From Anarhynchus alexandrinus (taxonomy: Eukaryota > Chordata > Aves > Charadriiformes > Charadriidae), in contig VUYV01000053.1 in the NCBI GenBank assembly GCA_008711295.1, positions 4,031,162 to 4,095,161 of the forward strand: DNA of 64,000 nt. Direction: 5' to 3'. The notes under the pieces were generated by a model. The model saw only the letters and a program-made list of their open reading frames with translations, did not search any database and was not told the DNA's origin. Positions within the stretch are counted from its first letter, which is position 1. Each line of letters begins with the position of its first letter. Both the position numbers and the translations under genes were made by a program. Shown here in pieces: positions 25,546-39,452 of the stretch.

Positions 25546-28500
25546 TAGACCTTAGGTTTTGGTCTCCTTTCAAACTTGACCGTAGCAGCAGTGATCTGCC
25601 TGGCTGCGGGTAACTTCAAACAGTTTCACAGTCTTCTAGAGATGGCTCTTGCCAATATAGTAATATTTTATGTTAGATCAGGGGAAAAATAAAAGAACCA
25701 AAAGTAGTTCAGTGTTGCACTGGAACACTGTATAATTTATTCTTAGTAGTTAAAAAAGCCTGAAAGTTTTCAGGTGATTTTTATGTTGCCTGTATCATGA
25801 AAGAATAAGTAGTCATTCTTTTAAAAGAACACGCTGTCCTTTTGGATAGCTGTATTGCACAAGTGATGTCCAAGTCAAAAGTGTGTTGGGTTTTTTTTGT
25901 TTTTTTTTTTTTACTTTTTGTTTTTCCTGCAGATGGCTTCCTCTTGGGTATAATTTGGAATAAAATTCAGTACTGTTAAGTGTTTTGGCTCTTTATTTTA
26001 TTCAAAGTATGTAAGACATTACAGATGTCTTGAAATATTTCTATTTCCTCTGTATGCTTATGGGACAGAAGAAGGGAACCCCCCATGGTTGAATAGTGTT
26101 TCTATTTTTATATATAGGAGTACCACTAACATTTGATAAATTTTGGGAAAGAAACATGTTGGTTATTTAATGTTTTCAATGAGAATGTGATCTTTACAAT
26201 TTAATTTTCCGTGTATTAATTTCTACTATCCAATAGATTCTTTTATTGTGTAACAATTATTTGATAATAATTTAACAAATGTATGATAATAACAACAATA
26301 TATTTTCCCCATCTCTTGTGCAGTTTACAGGAAAAAGATGTGGCTTCTGTTTCTACTCCCTGTATTTTATGAGATGATCTATAATTGGTGATGATGTTCA
26401 GTTTGAAAGAACTGTAAGGGCAGCCCAGGTGCCTTTGGATGTCAGAGACTGGAATTATCCCACCAGTAAAGAACTAAAAGAAGGCCTCTTCTGGGCATGC
26501 TGTCACTGCAGAGGACACTTGTGTGCAGTTGAAATGTGCAAGTGTGCTTATAGGAATATTTTTTCTGCACTTGTTAGCTGTTTTGGGACTGAGGGGGTAA
26601 CCTGTTTTTTTCTGAACAGTAAACTTAGCTTACATTTTCAGTGCTCTTAACATTGCATTGTTTTACTTAATTACTAATAACTGGCATTTTTAAGCAGTAA
26701 AATATTTTACAAGTATGGAGTCTGACCAATTATTTTGTATTAAATTATCAAGCCAAGATAGAATTATCTAATCCCTACCGACATACTTGAAAAAAAAAAA
26801 TTATTCCTTCATATCCAATCCTACTCAGTACTTTCCAAGAACCAAATTTTATGATATAAAATGATATAACATTTCGGGTATGTTGCTCATAAAAAATAAA
26901 TTTTACTTTCTTTTTAAAACATGTCAGTTTATTTTTAAAATTTTTTCTTTTCTCCTCTTTCTGGCTTCACAGAGAAGAACATATGTAATACATCAGTTTA
27001 TTTAGCCTGACTAGTCTGTTAATTAGCACCACTGATTTGTGATACAGTGTCCAGCAATTCTAGTTACACCAGCTAGTTTCAGTTCTGTCCAAATTGATAG
27101 TGTTCTTGAGATAAGGATGCGAGCAGAGCATCTCCTGAGCTGAAGGGAATTGATTGCACTGATGATACCAACATGCCATATACCACAAAGGAAAACAAAC
27201 AAGCAAAAGAAATCCCCGAATCCCTCTCAGCTTGATTTGGTAGAAAATTCCTTCTCAGCTCTTAGTTTGGCATATTGCATTTAGTCACATAAGAAAGACA
27301 GGCCAGCCAGACTTCTCTGCAGTACCTGCCAGCCCCATGAAGTGCTGGATTGCAGCTGCTGGCTCTCTTGCAAATACTCCATTTAGGTATTCAGGTGGAA
27401 ATTGTCTAAATCACTATGCTTAAATGGTTGAAGCTCTGAAGTATGAGATCTAGTTATAGTCATATCATAATATAGAGCTTCAAGTGTTATGACCATGTTC
27501 AGGTCCTGAAAAGGAAAGAACAAGAGGTTTTATATAGAGATTTTCAGGTCCCACACCAGTCTGGGCTGACTTGGGCCAGCGCACATGGACTGAATAATTT
27601 CTTCCAAAAGCTGTTCAATTTTACTTGAAGAACTCCAGCTCCAGCTGAGTGGAGCTTAGTGCTTACGCTGAGAACCTGTTCCAGTTTTCCATCCCCTTCA
27701 CTGACTAGAAAGTGACATCTTATTTTGAGGTTTGAACTTTTATGATGATGACTTCTGGATCTTGTAATACACTGGATCTGGAACGCTCTTATCTGAAGTA
27801 CTCTTACTAGCAAACACCTTATCTGCATGTAACTACTTTATAAAGTACTTCTCAACTCTCTCTGCAATAAACTAAAAAGGCTGAGCTCTTCTAGACTCAC
27901 GATATGACACTTGTTTTCCAGCCCCAGGTGTTGGGGTATTTTGGTCTTATTTGGAAAACTGTCTTCTGCATTCTCTGTGGCTGCCCAGTAATGACACTTG
28001 GGAAGGGATGAAGCTTTTTAGCTGGGAGGAGGGTGGGGAATTAGATAATGCTGTTTCAATAGAGGTGCCTTCACTGATGTGTGTCTCTGCTAATGCTTAG
28101 TCTTTTCCAGTCTGCCAGCAAGCTTTTTTTTTTAAATTCCAGTAACATGACAGAAGCATGCTCCCCATAAAACCTGTTAATGCTTTATTTTGCTCTGTTT
28201 TAATTATCATGTGGTGGAGAATGGAGAACATACAAGTTGCAGTCTTCTGGTAATAATACAAACCTCAAGTTTAAGATGTCTTCCAAACATGTCATGCGCT
28301 GGAGAAGTGCCAAAAGGGAGGAAAAGCAGTTGCCATGATGAAATAGGAACTTACAAGTAACAGACTTTCTTTTTGCCAAACTTCTCTGCAGTTTCATTTT
28401 GACAGGTTTTGGAATCTCTTATCTTAGTTCAGAAACTGCCGAATTCTGCAAACCTACCTGGAGGAAATACAGAATATTCATCAAAATAGCTGTATACTGA

Positions 28501-28694
28501 CATGCCAACAGTGTGCATGAAAGCATCTACAGTGGCACAAAGCCTTTTTTGTTTATACTGGTGCTTTTGCGAGACAAACTCTCTTACCATACCCATTGAA
28601 GACATCCTGTAATGTAGTCCAGTAGTAATGCCCACAGGTTATAATCTAGGCCTCAGTTTTGTGGGAAGAGAGGACAAGTATGTCTCACATGGTT

Positions 28695-28755
28695 GATCCC
28701 ATTTTTCTGCACAGGAAACTGAAACTCAGTGGAAAGCACCAAACTCTTCAGCTGT
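28695..28755 (+). repeat. Possible MIR-like SINE fragment
   Basis: ATCCCATTTTTCTGCACAGG then AAACTGAAACTCAGTGGAAAG resembles the MIR segment CCCATTTTACAGA..GGAAACTGAGGCTCAGAGA. Only about 60 nt can be matched. Confidence 0.35.
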
Positions 28756-29259
28756 CTTTTCATGCTACTTATTTTACTGTGTTCTTGGGGAGAGTGCTGA
28801 CAGGAAATGCATTTCATATTTTTCTTAATTAACGCTGTGGAAATGTAAAATTCAGTAGTAGCAGCCAATGTACAGAACATCATTAATGGGATACATTCAT
28901 CTCACAATCCAGTCATTTTTTTACTTATTTATTTCAGGTCCTAGTCTAGGCTTTCACTCACACGAGAAGATGTTTCTTTGTGAGATTTTTAGCCACATTT
29001 CATTTTCCTGTGTTTAGTTACTTTCTCTTCTGTTTCTTTGCAGAAACTCACACCTGCAAAAGGGGAAATTGATTGTGAATGTAGGCGGGAAGTAGTAACA
29101 AGAGGCATATAAGAAGTATTGTTAAAATTTCTCAACTGAAAAGACCAGAAATATTGCACTCTTTCTGTAATTTCCTTTGCTTATTTTTAATTTAAGTTCT
29201 CTTAGATGAATCAAGCTTTCCGAGGAGTGAACACTTGTAGTTATCTCTGTCCCTTGCAT

Positions 29260-30095
29260 CTCCCATCAGCTTGAGGGTGATGAGGAGCGGGCAGTGGCTG
29301 GTGGGAGCAGTTGCCACCACCTTTGGCAAGGTGGGGGGCTGTAGGATGTGGCCCTGGCCGCACTCGCTTTTCAGGCCTTCCACTGTTCACATGGGTAGAG
29401 GGGCTCATGCCAGGCTTGGTAATGCCAACCCATTTAAACTTCCCCAGACTTTCCTAAAGCCGCTTCCCCGTGCCAGCTGTCCCCTCCTCTTTTCCCTTGA
29501 TTTCCCCTTATTAGGTGTGACTGGTGACGCTGGGAGGGACGCACTCTCTCTGGGCTAAACCAGCAGAAGCCTACTTGGGGGGTGTTGTCCGCATTCCAGA
29601 TCTTGGAAGCATACTGGGTTATAACAGTATTTGGATTTGAAAATAAAGGCTTAGGACAGGGTAAGGTAGATTAATGTATCTTTAACTTGATGTCTGGTGT
29701 CCAAAATGGTTAAAAGAGGTAATGATAATTCACTGGGATAGATGGCACCGCCATTTTGCTGGCATTATTTCTAGGGGATGGTTAGACCAGACTTAGATCT
29801 GGCCTCAGGAAACCCGTTTGTTTCAGTCCATGGAGGGGAGGTATCATGAAAGGCAAGATTCAGAAGTTAGCCAAATCCTGTGCAGGTTGAGTATGACTGA
29901 CCCCAAAACACGGAGATTTTCTATAAAGCATGGGAGCTGTGGAACAGCCTCCCCCAGAGCCCGATGTAGAAGCACATATCCCTTCCCGCTAGTACATTCG
30001 GTAAGTTGCAGGCTGCTGCTTCTGTTGAGCAGCGTTCCTGAAGTTCATTCTGCTGCTCCTCCGGGCACTTTTTGGAACTCAAAGGGAGTCTGAGA
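29260..30095. other. GC-richer unresolved block
   Basis: The stretch 29270-29560 is clearly more GC-rich than its surroundings, with G-runs near 29332-29338 and 29577-29582. The stretch 29820-30095 contains GAGCTGTGGAACAGCCTCCC, which recalls the 'LWN.LP' part of CR1 ORF2 but is too short to assign. Open frames of 95 and 91 codons lie here. I recognise no domain and no exon of a known gene, so the block is left unassigned. Confidence 0.4.
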
Positions 30096-33000
30096 TGTGC
30101 GTTATGAAGAGGTATATTTAAAAAAGAAATTGATTATCATTTTGTTTGGACCCAGTGCATTTTATTCAGGGGCTTTAAGATATACGTTACCCTTTTTTGT
30201 GGTTTGTTCTATAAGCACATGTTCTAGTCTAATTTCTGCTCTCTATTTTAAGAACAAATTCTGACTTTTTAATTCATTTGTGTCTTTCAAGACTTCCTGT
30301 TCTGTGTTTTGTCATCTTGAGACTGTTGGCATCCCTCTTAAATCTCTTAAGTCTATTTTGCTGCAGCAGTCACAGGCCTTTCAGTTGTTAGGCCTCTGTC
30401 AACTCCGATCAACCTTCTTTTTAGTGTGCACTGTGTTACCACATACTTACACACCCACACACACCCACGTGCTTTCTTCTAAGTGTTGCGTCTTCAAACC
30501 CTTCTCTGGCAGATATATTCTAAGGAGTTATAAGACCATGAATGCAAAAAGCTTAACGCAAGGCCGCTTGCGCTTTTTTTTTTTTTACAATTGCTGGAGA
30601 GCAGCAGAACGTATCTTCAAACCTGGTAGCAAGGCTGGATATCGTATTAACAGTGTGGTTTATTATGTGATTGTGCAGATAATGAGGACTTTGTGTATTA
30701 CAGTAGTATTTTATAGAACGTTGACCAGTTCCTCTGGAGGAATATTTAAGCATTAAAATGTCAAATCAAAATTTATGATCATATAAGTAGCTTACTGTGT
30801 GCCAATTGTAATTGTTAAGTGTTGTACATTAATTACCCTGCTGTACTTTTTTTTTCTTTGACATTCAAGCAATGCAATAGTTATACTTGTACATGCTGTA
30901 CATCTTTTGAAAGATAGTTTATAGTGTTATCTAGAAAAGGAGTTGGGAAGTCATTAAAGACTAGAAAAACTTTATGGCAGCTTTTGTAACGCAATTCTAC
31001 TACTGTCAAAAGAGAAGAAGAGAGGAGGCAGGTAAGAGAGAAGGAGAGAAAAAAGTGCACTAGGAAAGGTTAACATTTCATGTTTGACTAATAAATATAT
31101 ATAAAATGCTCATTTATGTTTCTAAATGGAAACTGTTTTTCTAGGCTTGTATACCTCAGGTGANAAAACAAAACCACAAACCAAAAACACCAAAAACCAA
31201 CCCAAAGCAAATTAACTATTGTCTTAGCGTCACAATGCATTTTGAAAACCACTCCTGAGCACTGGCCATTGAATAGGTTAGGAGGGACAAAGGTGCTTCT
31301 TTATCCCTTTTGTGCTGAAAATTAAAACACAAGCTTTTAATACAAAGAATTAATTTCTTTTATAATGGTGATATTTTTTAGTGTCCTTCTTTCAGTATTG
31401 CTTCAGGGGTATTCTAAATATCAGATATTTTCCACCCATACTGTCTTTTTTGTCTCATACCCAAACACAATTCATTCGCTATAGACCTGTATTCTTCAGG
31501 TTGAAGTGTAATTTACTAAAGTCATGCCTCAATTGAATTTATTGCTGCATTGAAATTGTCGTTTCTGCTTTCATATTGAATATTTAGTATCCAGACTTCT
31601 TTTTATTCTTACGACCAAGGGTGTCGTTGGCAGCAATTATTGCTGACAAACAAGAATTTCTTGGTGAGAAAAATTTTGAAGGCAGGCTGCGTGTTCCTGA
31701 ATTTCATTCATAATTTAAAATTATGACTTTTTAACTTTTTGATGAAGTTTAAAATGTATGTTAAAAAAAATAAATTCTCTGGCATAAAATATCTGCTTCA
31801 GACACCTAACAATTTTGTATTTGGTTTGACATATTGATGTGCATCTGAGAATTTCTAGTTACTGTCCACAGCTGCCTCACTCTCTTTGCCTGAGGTAGCC
31901 CAGAGCATGGTGGGTGTGTTGGGTTTTGTTGGGGGTGGTGGTAAAAAAAGATTCTGGGTCCAAGGGTCTCAGAATATTTAAATTGCCAAGATTATCTTGA
32001 TGGGCACTTGGCTGAAAACAAGAAGAGGGAGCATGGTTTAAATAAATGAATAAAAATTCCAAACTATTAATTATTTGCACAATCCTTCCAGTGTAATTTT
32101 CTTACTAAACATGATTCGAATAGAGACGTTGGAAGTTCATTTTGAGAAGACGACCCCATTCAGAATGTCATCATTAATCCTGTACTATTTCTGAAATAAA
32201 GGCATTAGCGTACAACAGTTATTCGTAAAGCACCACATCTGTAGTCTAGGTTGGTTTTATTCAGAAATAATCAGAATATTATTTGACAGATTATTTTTTT
32301 TTTAATAAGCCACTGGAATGGAGATATCAGGTGTTCTAAAAGCAGAAAAAGAAACCAGTTTGCCAGTGGGTGTAATTTTCTTTCTAAAATCCAATTCAAG
32401 TATTTTCTTAGAAGACTAACGAGGAATACAGTCCTTGTAGAAATGCTTTTTACAAGTCTGGGTTTTCAGCATAGCAGTTCATTGTGGAAAGGTGTTTAAA
32501 ATTACACAATGTTACCAGGTTTTAAAAAAACAAAACAATGAACTCAAAACTGATTTTTTTTTTTCATATGTCTGTGTAGATGTACACCCAGGTTTATATA
32601 TTTACCAGTATGTGGGGGAGGTTAACCTAGTTCTTGATAAATTTCAGTAAAAGAATTCTCAGTCTCTATGATTTTGGGGGAATGAATTAGCTGATTTTAG
32701 TTGAGATGTTTCCAGATGTTTTAACTTTTCTTCTTTTGTTGGACTTTTGCTGCAGGGTCTCTGTGACAAGCTTGAGCATCTGATTATTGAGGATCACTTT
32801 AATCTGTAGCTCAAAATAGAGAATGTCTTGTCTGTCATTTGTGCAGGATTGCACATAGATCTCTCCATTGAGAGATCTTTCAGCCTTAGGAAGCCCAAGA
32901 ATGTGGCTGAGGATCTTTTCTCTGAGGGGAAGTGTTTCTTAGTGTCTCTTTTGATGTGGTTTTTACGTTTGACTGAGATGACTACTGAGGCGGAAATGTC

Positions 33001-35029
33001 CACGGTGCATGGGGAGAGTCTGTACCAGACAAGGAGAGGCAAGATTATTCACCTGTAACTCTTGTTGGACAGGATGTCACCTGTAGTCACAAACAACCAT
33101 CCTGCTGCTTCTAATGTGATTCCCCAAAGTATTTCAACCGATTTCGGGTGTGATAGGCTAAGGGGCAGGTAGTATCCAATAACATCAGCATGTGCAGGCA
33201 CCTAAGTGTGTTTTTTTGATTTGCCAAGGGGAGGAAGCACGTCTTTGATTTCAAACGAACACTGTGCTTGCACTCCTTTTGCCTTTCCTCTGTCACTGCT
33301 GTCATAGGTTAGAACGTCTGCAATTAATGAAATATATTAATGTTGGCTTCTTAACCTCTTTTCTGGCTTCAGCACCCAGCCAGCCTCTCCCTGGACTGGG
33401 CTGGAGAGGTGGGCAGCTGGTTCGCACGCACCTCTGGGGGAGATCCAGGCAGCAGGTTCCAACAGTTCATGGGTGCCACGAGGTCACTGTGTAAGGTTCA
33501 TTTTGGGGGACTCTGTATTTCAGTGCAGATCAGGGTAGAAAAGGCCTTTTGATTTCTTTTATGATTAAAAACTATTTTTTTCTTTATGAGTGAGTTTAAT
33601 TGTTTATGGTTTATCATCAGAATATTTCACAACACTTGAAACAGGCTTTTACCTGGAAATAATTTGGAGTATACTTCAAGTGCACTAGTTTTATTTTAGA
33701 CTAGGCTAAGGATAAATACGCAGTTTCTTAGATATAAGATGTTGAAAGGCAGGAAGATGTTATAAAATTCAGTGTATATTTTGTATTCTGTTTACATTCA
33801 GAGATATCCCCAAAGCTCCAAGCATTTCCTTAGATTTACAGCTTCATAACATTGCTTTTTTATTATGCCAGTGAGCATTGTAATGGTTTTGTTTTGTTTT
33901 GTTTTAAGTAGAGGTATGCATCTGAAAAAGAAAATTCCCTTTGCCAAAATTCCATACATAAGTGAATGGTGAAATGGTGAAATACTCAGCAGCTGGTGCT
34001 AGGTCTTGCAAGTCCAGATGGGACAAACTCCCTTCACATAGTGTCCAGAACATGGTCCTTTGTTTTCAGGGAGGTTTGTAAAAGAGATGATGATAATACA
34101 TGTTAAAAACAAAGCACAGTTATTTGAAATGTAAAAGAAAGCCTACAGAAGCAGGCAATAAAATGAAACTGTATGCCCAGAGTGATTAAAGGAGGATCAA
34201 ATGTTTGGGGAAAGAATTAAACTAGAAAGGAAGGTGGATATCTGTGTCAGATGTTTTACATTCTAAAAGTCATTTTGGGATCTTTTAATTCAAGTCTTGT
34301 CAATAGAGGTCAAATGTTTTCTATTTTATGTGCGTCCAGATAGCTTTGGATTTTATTTAACAAGGAACAAGTGCACAAATATATTTTGAAGAAAATATAT
34401 AGTGTGAGAATATATTTTAAATACCATTATTTAATTATTTAAGTGCAGGGTTCTGTAATGGTATGTCACAGGCTTCATCTTCTGTTCTGTATAAGCTCTT
34501 CAAAAAATGCTTTCAACAGATGACTTGCAAAGCATGTATCATGTTGTAAACTTTCTGAACAAGCTTTTTCCCCTTTCTACTTTAGTAGTGCCATCAGAGG
34601 TAGTGGATTTCTGATGGAAAGCTGACCAGATCGTTGATACAGAAAACAATGTAAAGTGCAGAGAGAGCAGTCTTCCGGTCTGCAGCTACACAGACCCTAC
34701 TAGAATATCGATTTGAGTTTTTGTTATGGACTTGCTTGTGCTAGGGGTGCAAGCCCAGAGGTAAATGACAAAGTTCTAACATGCAACTCGGCAAATGAGT
34801 AATTTCTGATCAGCAGATATGGAAGGCAAATAATACAGTTCTGCCATGTTAAGGATATAAATGACTAAAATTTATCTCTAATGAAACTTGAACACTATAT
34901 AATTACTGTTCAGTATAATAATAGTATTTAGTCTTCACTTCTACAGTACCCAGTAAGCCTTCTTCCTACATCCTAATTCTTCCCGTACTTTAATAGGCAT
35001 TGTGTCTATTTTTATGTTTTCTTCAAATT

Positions 35030-35213
35030 TTCAACAGGCTTTAGAGTGCTCCCCAGGAAAGTGGTCATGGCCTCAAGCCTGTTGGGAAGCATTTGGACGA
35101 CGCTCTTAGATGCATGGTTTAACTTTTAGGTTGCCCTGTGTGGAGTCAGTAGTTGGACTCAATCCTCATTGGTCCCTTCCAGTTCAGGATATTCTATGAT
35201 TCTGTGATTCTAG
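35030..35213 (+). repeat. CR1 LINE 3' end with ATTCTATG tail
   Basis: AAAGTGGTCATGGCCTCAAG, GGGAAGCATTTGGACGACGC, TTGGACTCAATCC..GGTCCCTTCC and the terminal ATTCTATGATTCTGTGATTC follow the 3' end of an avian CR1 subfamily. That subfamily differs from the 62485-63158 copy, having the GCATTTGGACGACGCTCTTA..GGTTTAAC version. The copy is truncated at its 5' end, as is usual for CR1, and is moderately diverged. Confidence 0.9.
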
Positions 35214-37280
35214 ACACCAAAGCTGGATACAGTATATGTAAGGTATATGCTGATTTATGCAAATTATTTATTTTAATAGAGAAGGACAAGGCAAAGAGTA
35301 GGAGTACAGCTATGGCTCTAGATAGGAAAGAAGGAACAAATTTATAAATCAAGAGAAGATGACTTTTTGACTTACAAAAATTAGAAGAAACATCGCTTTT
35401 AAACATTCATTAATTGTGTCGAGACTTTAGAGATAAGGCTTGTAGTGACGACATACAAAATTTTTAAAGGTAACAAACTCAGCTACACTGCTTTAAAACA
35501 CTATGCATCATTTTTAAATCTGTCTGGTTTCTTGTTTAGTCTGAAGGCATTTGTGGGAATAATTAAGGGAAAGTTCTTTGCTTCAGTAGGCACCTGCAGT
35601 TTCAAACAATGCTTGAAATGTCATTTCAACACCTTGAATATGTGATCTCTTACACATTTTTCAGCACGCCTTCTGGATATTTGCACCAGATTTTAGAAGG
35701 CAATCAGTTGTAATACGGAGTCGATTTGAAGCACAAGCCACCACTAGAGGCTTATTTCTATAAATAGTGAGATGGACAATCTGATTCTCTCTAATTTTCA
35801 GTGTCTTTGATAGAAGCTATGTTCTGGTTCCAAGAATTGTAACAAATAAGTGAAACAATATGGGAGTGTGTTCATTTTTAAACTTTTTTTTCTTGTTTAC
35901 TGAAGAAGCACATGACCTTTGAATTATATTCACAGTGGTGCTTTTGACTGTTTTGGTATAGCATCTGGTTTGGTAAGGAAACATTTTCCTGTTCTTAGTG
36001 GCCAGACTGTGCTGGTAATTGTACTGGATAGTAGCTTGTATTTATACTAATTTGGAAAGTTTTTCTCAATGTTGTTTGTATTTCAAATATTACACTAACA
36101 TTTATTACCTTATTTTAAGGAAACTGAGAATCACTCATTGTTTAATTTCTTGGAGCATGTTGTCTTTATCCTCAATCTCTATATTTATAAATTCCTTCCA
36201 GTTTATTTAAAAATACAGATTCTCTGTGCAGCCAGTGGTTGTACTCTACTTCAGCTGTTTTCCTTAACAATCATTAATTGTTGTTTTCTAGTAAAATAGT
36301 TAAATCTAGAAAGTATGTTTTATACACAGGATCATTTTGAAATCGGGAAGAATTCTCCGTGACATGAATAGGGTTTAGACATGTACAAAAATTGAGAGAT
36401 TGCTATTGCGAGCAGCCTGCCTAGATCAACAGTAACTTTTGATAGTTAAAAATTTAGCTGTTGATTTTTCCCTTTGCATTTCACAGTTTAGAGGGCAGAT
36501 GTTGGTATAAGTTTTATGCAGTAGACCTGGCAATAATGGCTTATTACAATAAAAAGAATTGCTTTAAAGTACGTTTTATTTTAGAATAAATACAAAAAGT
36601 ATGTTCAAATGAACCTCTCAAAATTGGTAGATCCTGTGTATATCATATGAAAACCAGCTATGCATAAGCCACACATCCCAAGCTCACTTATTTGTTATTT
36701 GGATGCAGAATACATTATTTGTGGATTATTTGGATATACCAGCTTTTCTGTGCCTTTAGTAGGGTGGTGTTTGGTGTGGGCAGAATAGTCATTTGTCCAG
36801 GCCAGACACTCAGAAATCTGATAGATTGCTACTTCTAGGTGTGAGATGGGAAACTACCCATAAAGCTAAAGGGCGATGGCACCAGCAAGGATCTCCTGTC
36901 AGAACTGGTAGACTTGGCAGGTCTGAAAGAGTGTTAAGATAGTCAACTCAAGCGTTTGGAGCTTTAGAAGTGCCAGAACTAGGACTGCATAAGCAACCTT
37001 AATTTGACCTACCTTGTATGGATGATTCAGTTTTAACGTTATGCTGCAGCAAGGTTTTATTTATTAACAGAATCTTATTGCGTTCTTTGCATTTTGGCTC
37101 ATACTTGTTGAACAAATAGCTTTTCAGTGTTTGGGGTTTTTTATCCTATTTGAGCTATGTATTCCAGGCTTCATTGCCCACACACCACCTAAACTCTGCA
37201 ATACATACAGAACTGTAATGATTTTATTGTCTAACTTTTTTCATGATGCTTTTGTTATAAAGTCTGTATATATCAACCAT

Positions 37281-37385
37281 ATTAAATTATCTTTATAGCA
37301 GTCCTGCAAGATTAATAGTGGTATCTTCTTATTTTTAACTGACATAGGATGAAAAACAAAGGGAGATTAGGCCAGTATTATCAAA
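37281..37385 (+). repeat. MIR-like CORE-SINE fragment
   Basis: AGCAGTCCTGCAAGATTAAT, then TAT..TTCTTATTTTTAACTGACA and AAAACAAAGGGAGATTAGGCC, follows the MIR layout: AACAACCCTGYGAGGTAGGT, TATTATTATCCCCATTTTACAG, and GAGAAACTGAGGCACAGAGAGGTTA. It is heavily diverged, as expected for an amniote-age SINE. Confidence 0.6.
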
Positions 37386-37554
37386 ATCATGGACTAATAC
37401 TGGATGCTTAGCTTGGAATGGCTAGGATGTCTTTTCTCAGAGTACTTTTTGATGTTCAGAACAGTTATTCTCAGATGCAGGAGGGGGTGCTTAGCACTTC
37501 TAAGGATACAGGCTCAGAAGTGTTAAGCTGACTATCTAGAATATGAAGAATGTA

Positions 37555-37650
37555 ACATGAGAAAACTTTGGTTTTGAAGATTTTCCCAGGGCCATAAAAT
37601 AAACTGTATATCAGAGGCAGAGTTTTAACTGCTGTTCACCTAAGACTACC
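37555..37650 (+). repeat. MIR-like SINE fragment, second copy or 3' part
   Basis: TTTTCCCAGGGCCATAAAAT, AAACTGTATATCAGAGGCAG and AGTTTTAACTG correspond to the MIR part GCCCAAGGTCACACAGCTAG..GGCAGAGCTGGGATT. The part before it (ATGAGAAAACTTTGG) again resembles the MIR 'GAGGAAACTGAGG' box. This suggests a second copy rather than a continuation of the one at 37281. Confidence 0.5.
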
Positions 37651-39020
37651 CAGGTTTTATTGTAGAGGTTCTAAGGATGAATCTGTAGTAAATGTTTGTT
37701 TACAGCTCACTCTTCATGCTCTTTCAGTTTTTAGCAGCTGTCCAGGGGAAAGAAGCAATTGCTGGAAACATGAGGTTTTGACCTATCTCTCTGATTCCTT
37801 TGGTATCTGTATTGTTTAACAATTCTAGAAATGTTTTGGGGCCTGTGTAAATTCTAAGCTTTGAATTATGCTAATAATAATGTACTTGTGAATTTTTTGT
37901 GTATGTGACTTCAGCCTTAAGTAAAAGAAACGGTGAATACAAAATTCCATAAAGGCCGTCTCAAGAATCTTCAGTAAACTAATTTCTGAATTTCAGCACA
38001 CTCTTCCATTACTGGGAATTAACCGATGTTGTGCTCCAGTAATTTAAAAAAGAAGAAAAACCATACACTTTTCCCTTTGCATTTGAGCTGTAGTTCTCTT
38101 TTTGTGCATCACTGTTCTGAGGTCAGTGTTACTGTCTTTGGTTCTGGTGACTTGCACTGCTCCAGCCCTGGTCAGCTTGAAGGAACAAATACTGATGAAA
38201 GGATTCAGGCTTATTTGGTGCGTGTTTTAAGTATAGCACATATTTAGTCTGCTCATTGCTGCAAGAGCTTGAAAACATGTTGTATTCTAAGTACATATGA
38301 ATTATTTGGAGAACTGCAGCCTCTTTGAGAAGCAAATGATTTTCTTTGTCCTTGAGACTTAAGAAGTCACAAAACTTGAACATATTTTTCACAGGGGTAG
38401 CAAAACTTATGTTGCTGCTATGGTATGGCCTCTTATAAAATTTCAAATGTTCACAATGAAGTTTAGAGAGGTAATCAATAAATGGATGAAAAATATTGCT
38501 CTATAAATAGTCTTTTGTAGGAGTAAGTATTGAATAACTTTGCAGATAGGTGTAAGTAGAATATCTATGTTTGATTAGATAAATTAATTGAGAAGTGGAG
38601 AAATTAAAAATGTAGAGACATTCCAAGACAACGATTTTAGCTTCAAATTCTAACCTGTTATTGAAATGAAACCTGCATAGCATGTCAATTTATTCCTGTT
38701 GTTTCCAGTTAAACCTTGCAAAGATGATCTTGAATACTGAATTCAAAAGAACACTTCTTCAGTTCATAGAGTTTTTCATATCTCCCTTCGTGTCTGTAGA
38801 GCTAGATTTATATCAGTCTGACCAACTCCAAGGCCTACTGGGTTTTCTTCATTTTCTCCAAATTTTGCAACCCTGCATATGTTCACTGTAAATGAAATGA
38901 ACTGCTTGTTTCAGATAATTTTCTGTTATATTGTTTCAAAATATTTTTTGTATTTCTTAAAACAACTGATATTGATGCTTAACTATATGTGTCTCTCTCT
39001 TTTTTTTCTTGTTTCTTTAG

Positions 39021-39173
<153 letters not shown>

Positions 39174-39430
39174 TAAGTAACAAAAATGCAGAAAAAGGTG
39201 TCTAGAAACAACAGATTAATGTTCTGGAGGACAACTTTAGAAAATATTTTGCTGTTCCTGGTGAGGATCTATTTCTCTGTCATACAGAAATGCATGTATT
39301 TTTGCTCAAAGGTGAAGTTCAACGTACTCATTTGCGTTTGTTTTTTATCCGCTTTGTGAAAAAAACATCGAAAAAATTTTCATAGACTTTCTTTTTCTCT
39401 ACCACATGTGGTGTTTGAGGTTCTTTTGCC

Positions 39431-39452
39431 TTTTTTTTTTTTTTTTTTTTTN
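39431..39452 (+). repeat. Poly-T run containing an ambiguous base
   Basis: About 20 T residues are followed by an N at 39452. The length and base calls here are not reliable. Confidence 0.8.

Larger units (their letters stand above)
1..39020 (+). other. SBF2: SBF2 intron upstream of exon 3 (3' part), with embedded repeats
   Basis: No functional coding exon was recognised in this stretch. The acceptor at its 3' end feeds the first SBF2 exon in the window. The missing SBF2 residues 1-47 (MARLADYF..., then a second short exon ending in a PFPQGIEL-type sequence) were looked for by eye and not seen. The whole stretch is therefore inferred to be a single large intron, still open at position 1. It holds the LTR, the CR1 and MIR fragments and the decayed minus-strand frame listed separately. 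Between them is AT-rich sequence with T-runs (for example 2809-2824, 23628-23642, 25892-25911) in which I see nothing more, notably 2.5-6.4, 8.2-12.6, 21-29 and 30.1-35 kb. Other open frames here are short and read as chance. Confidence 0.75.

Noticed and set aside
29840..29970. Possible CR1 ORF2 remnant (GAGCTGTGGAACAGCCTCCC)
   Set aside because: Only about 20 nt resemble CR1 and the neighbouring boxes are missing; left inside the unresolved block.
30280..30756. 158-codon + strand open frame
   Set aside because: Contains a run of Phe from poly-T and a Thr/His run from a CA-type repeat, no domain, and no splice context; read as chance.
1..39020. Search for SBF2 coding exons 1 and 2
   Set aside because: No segment encoding MARLADYF or the PFPQGIEL-type exon end with splice sites was found by eye, so none is annotated.
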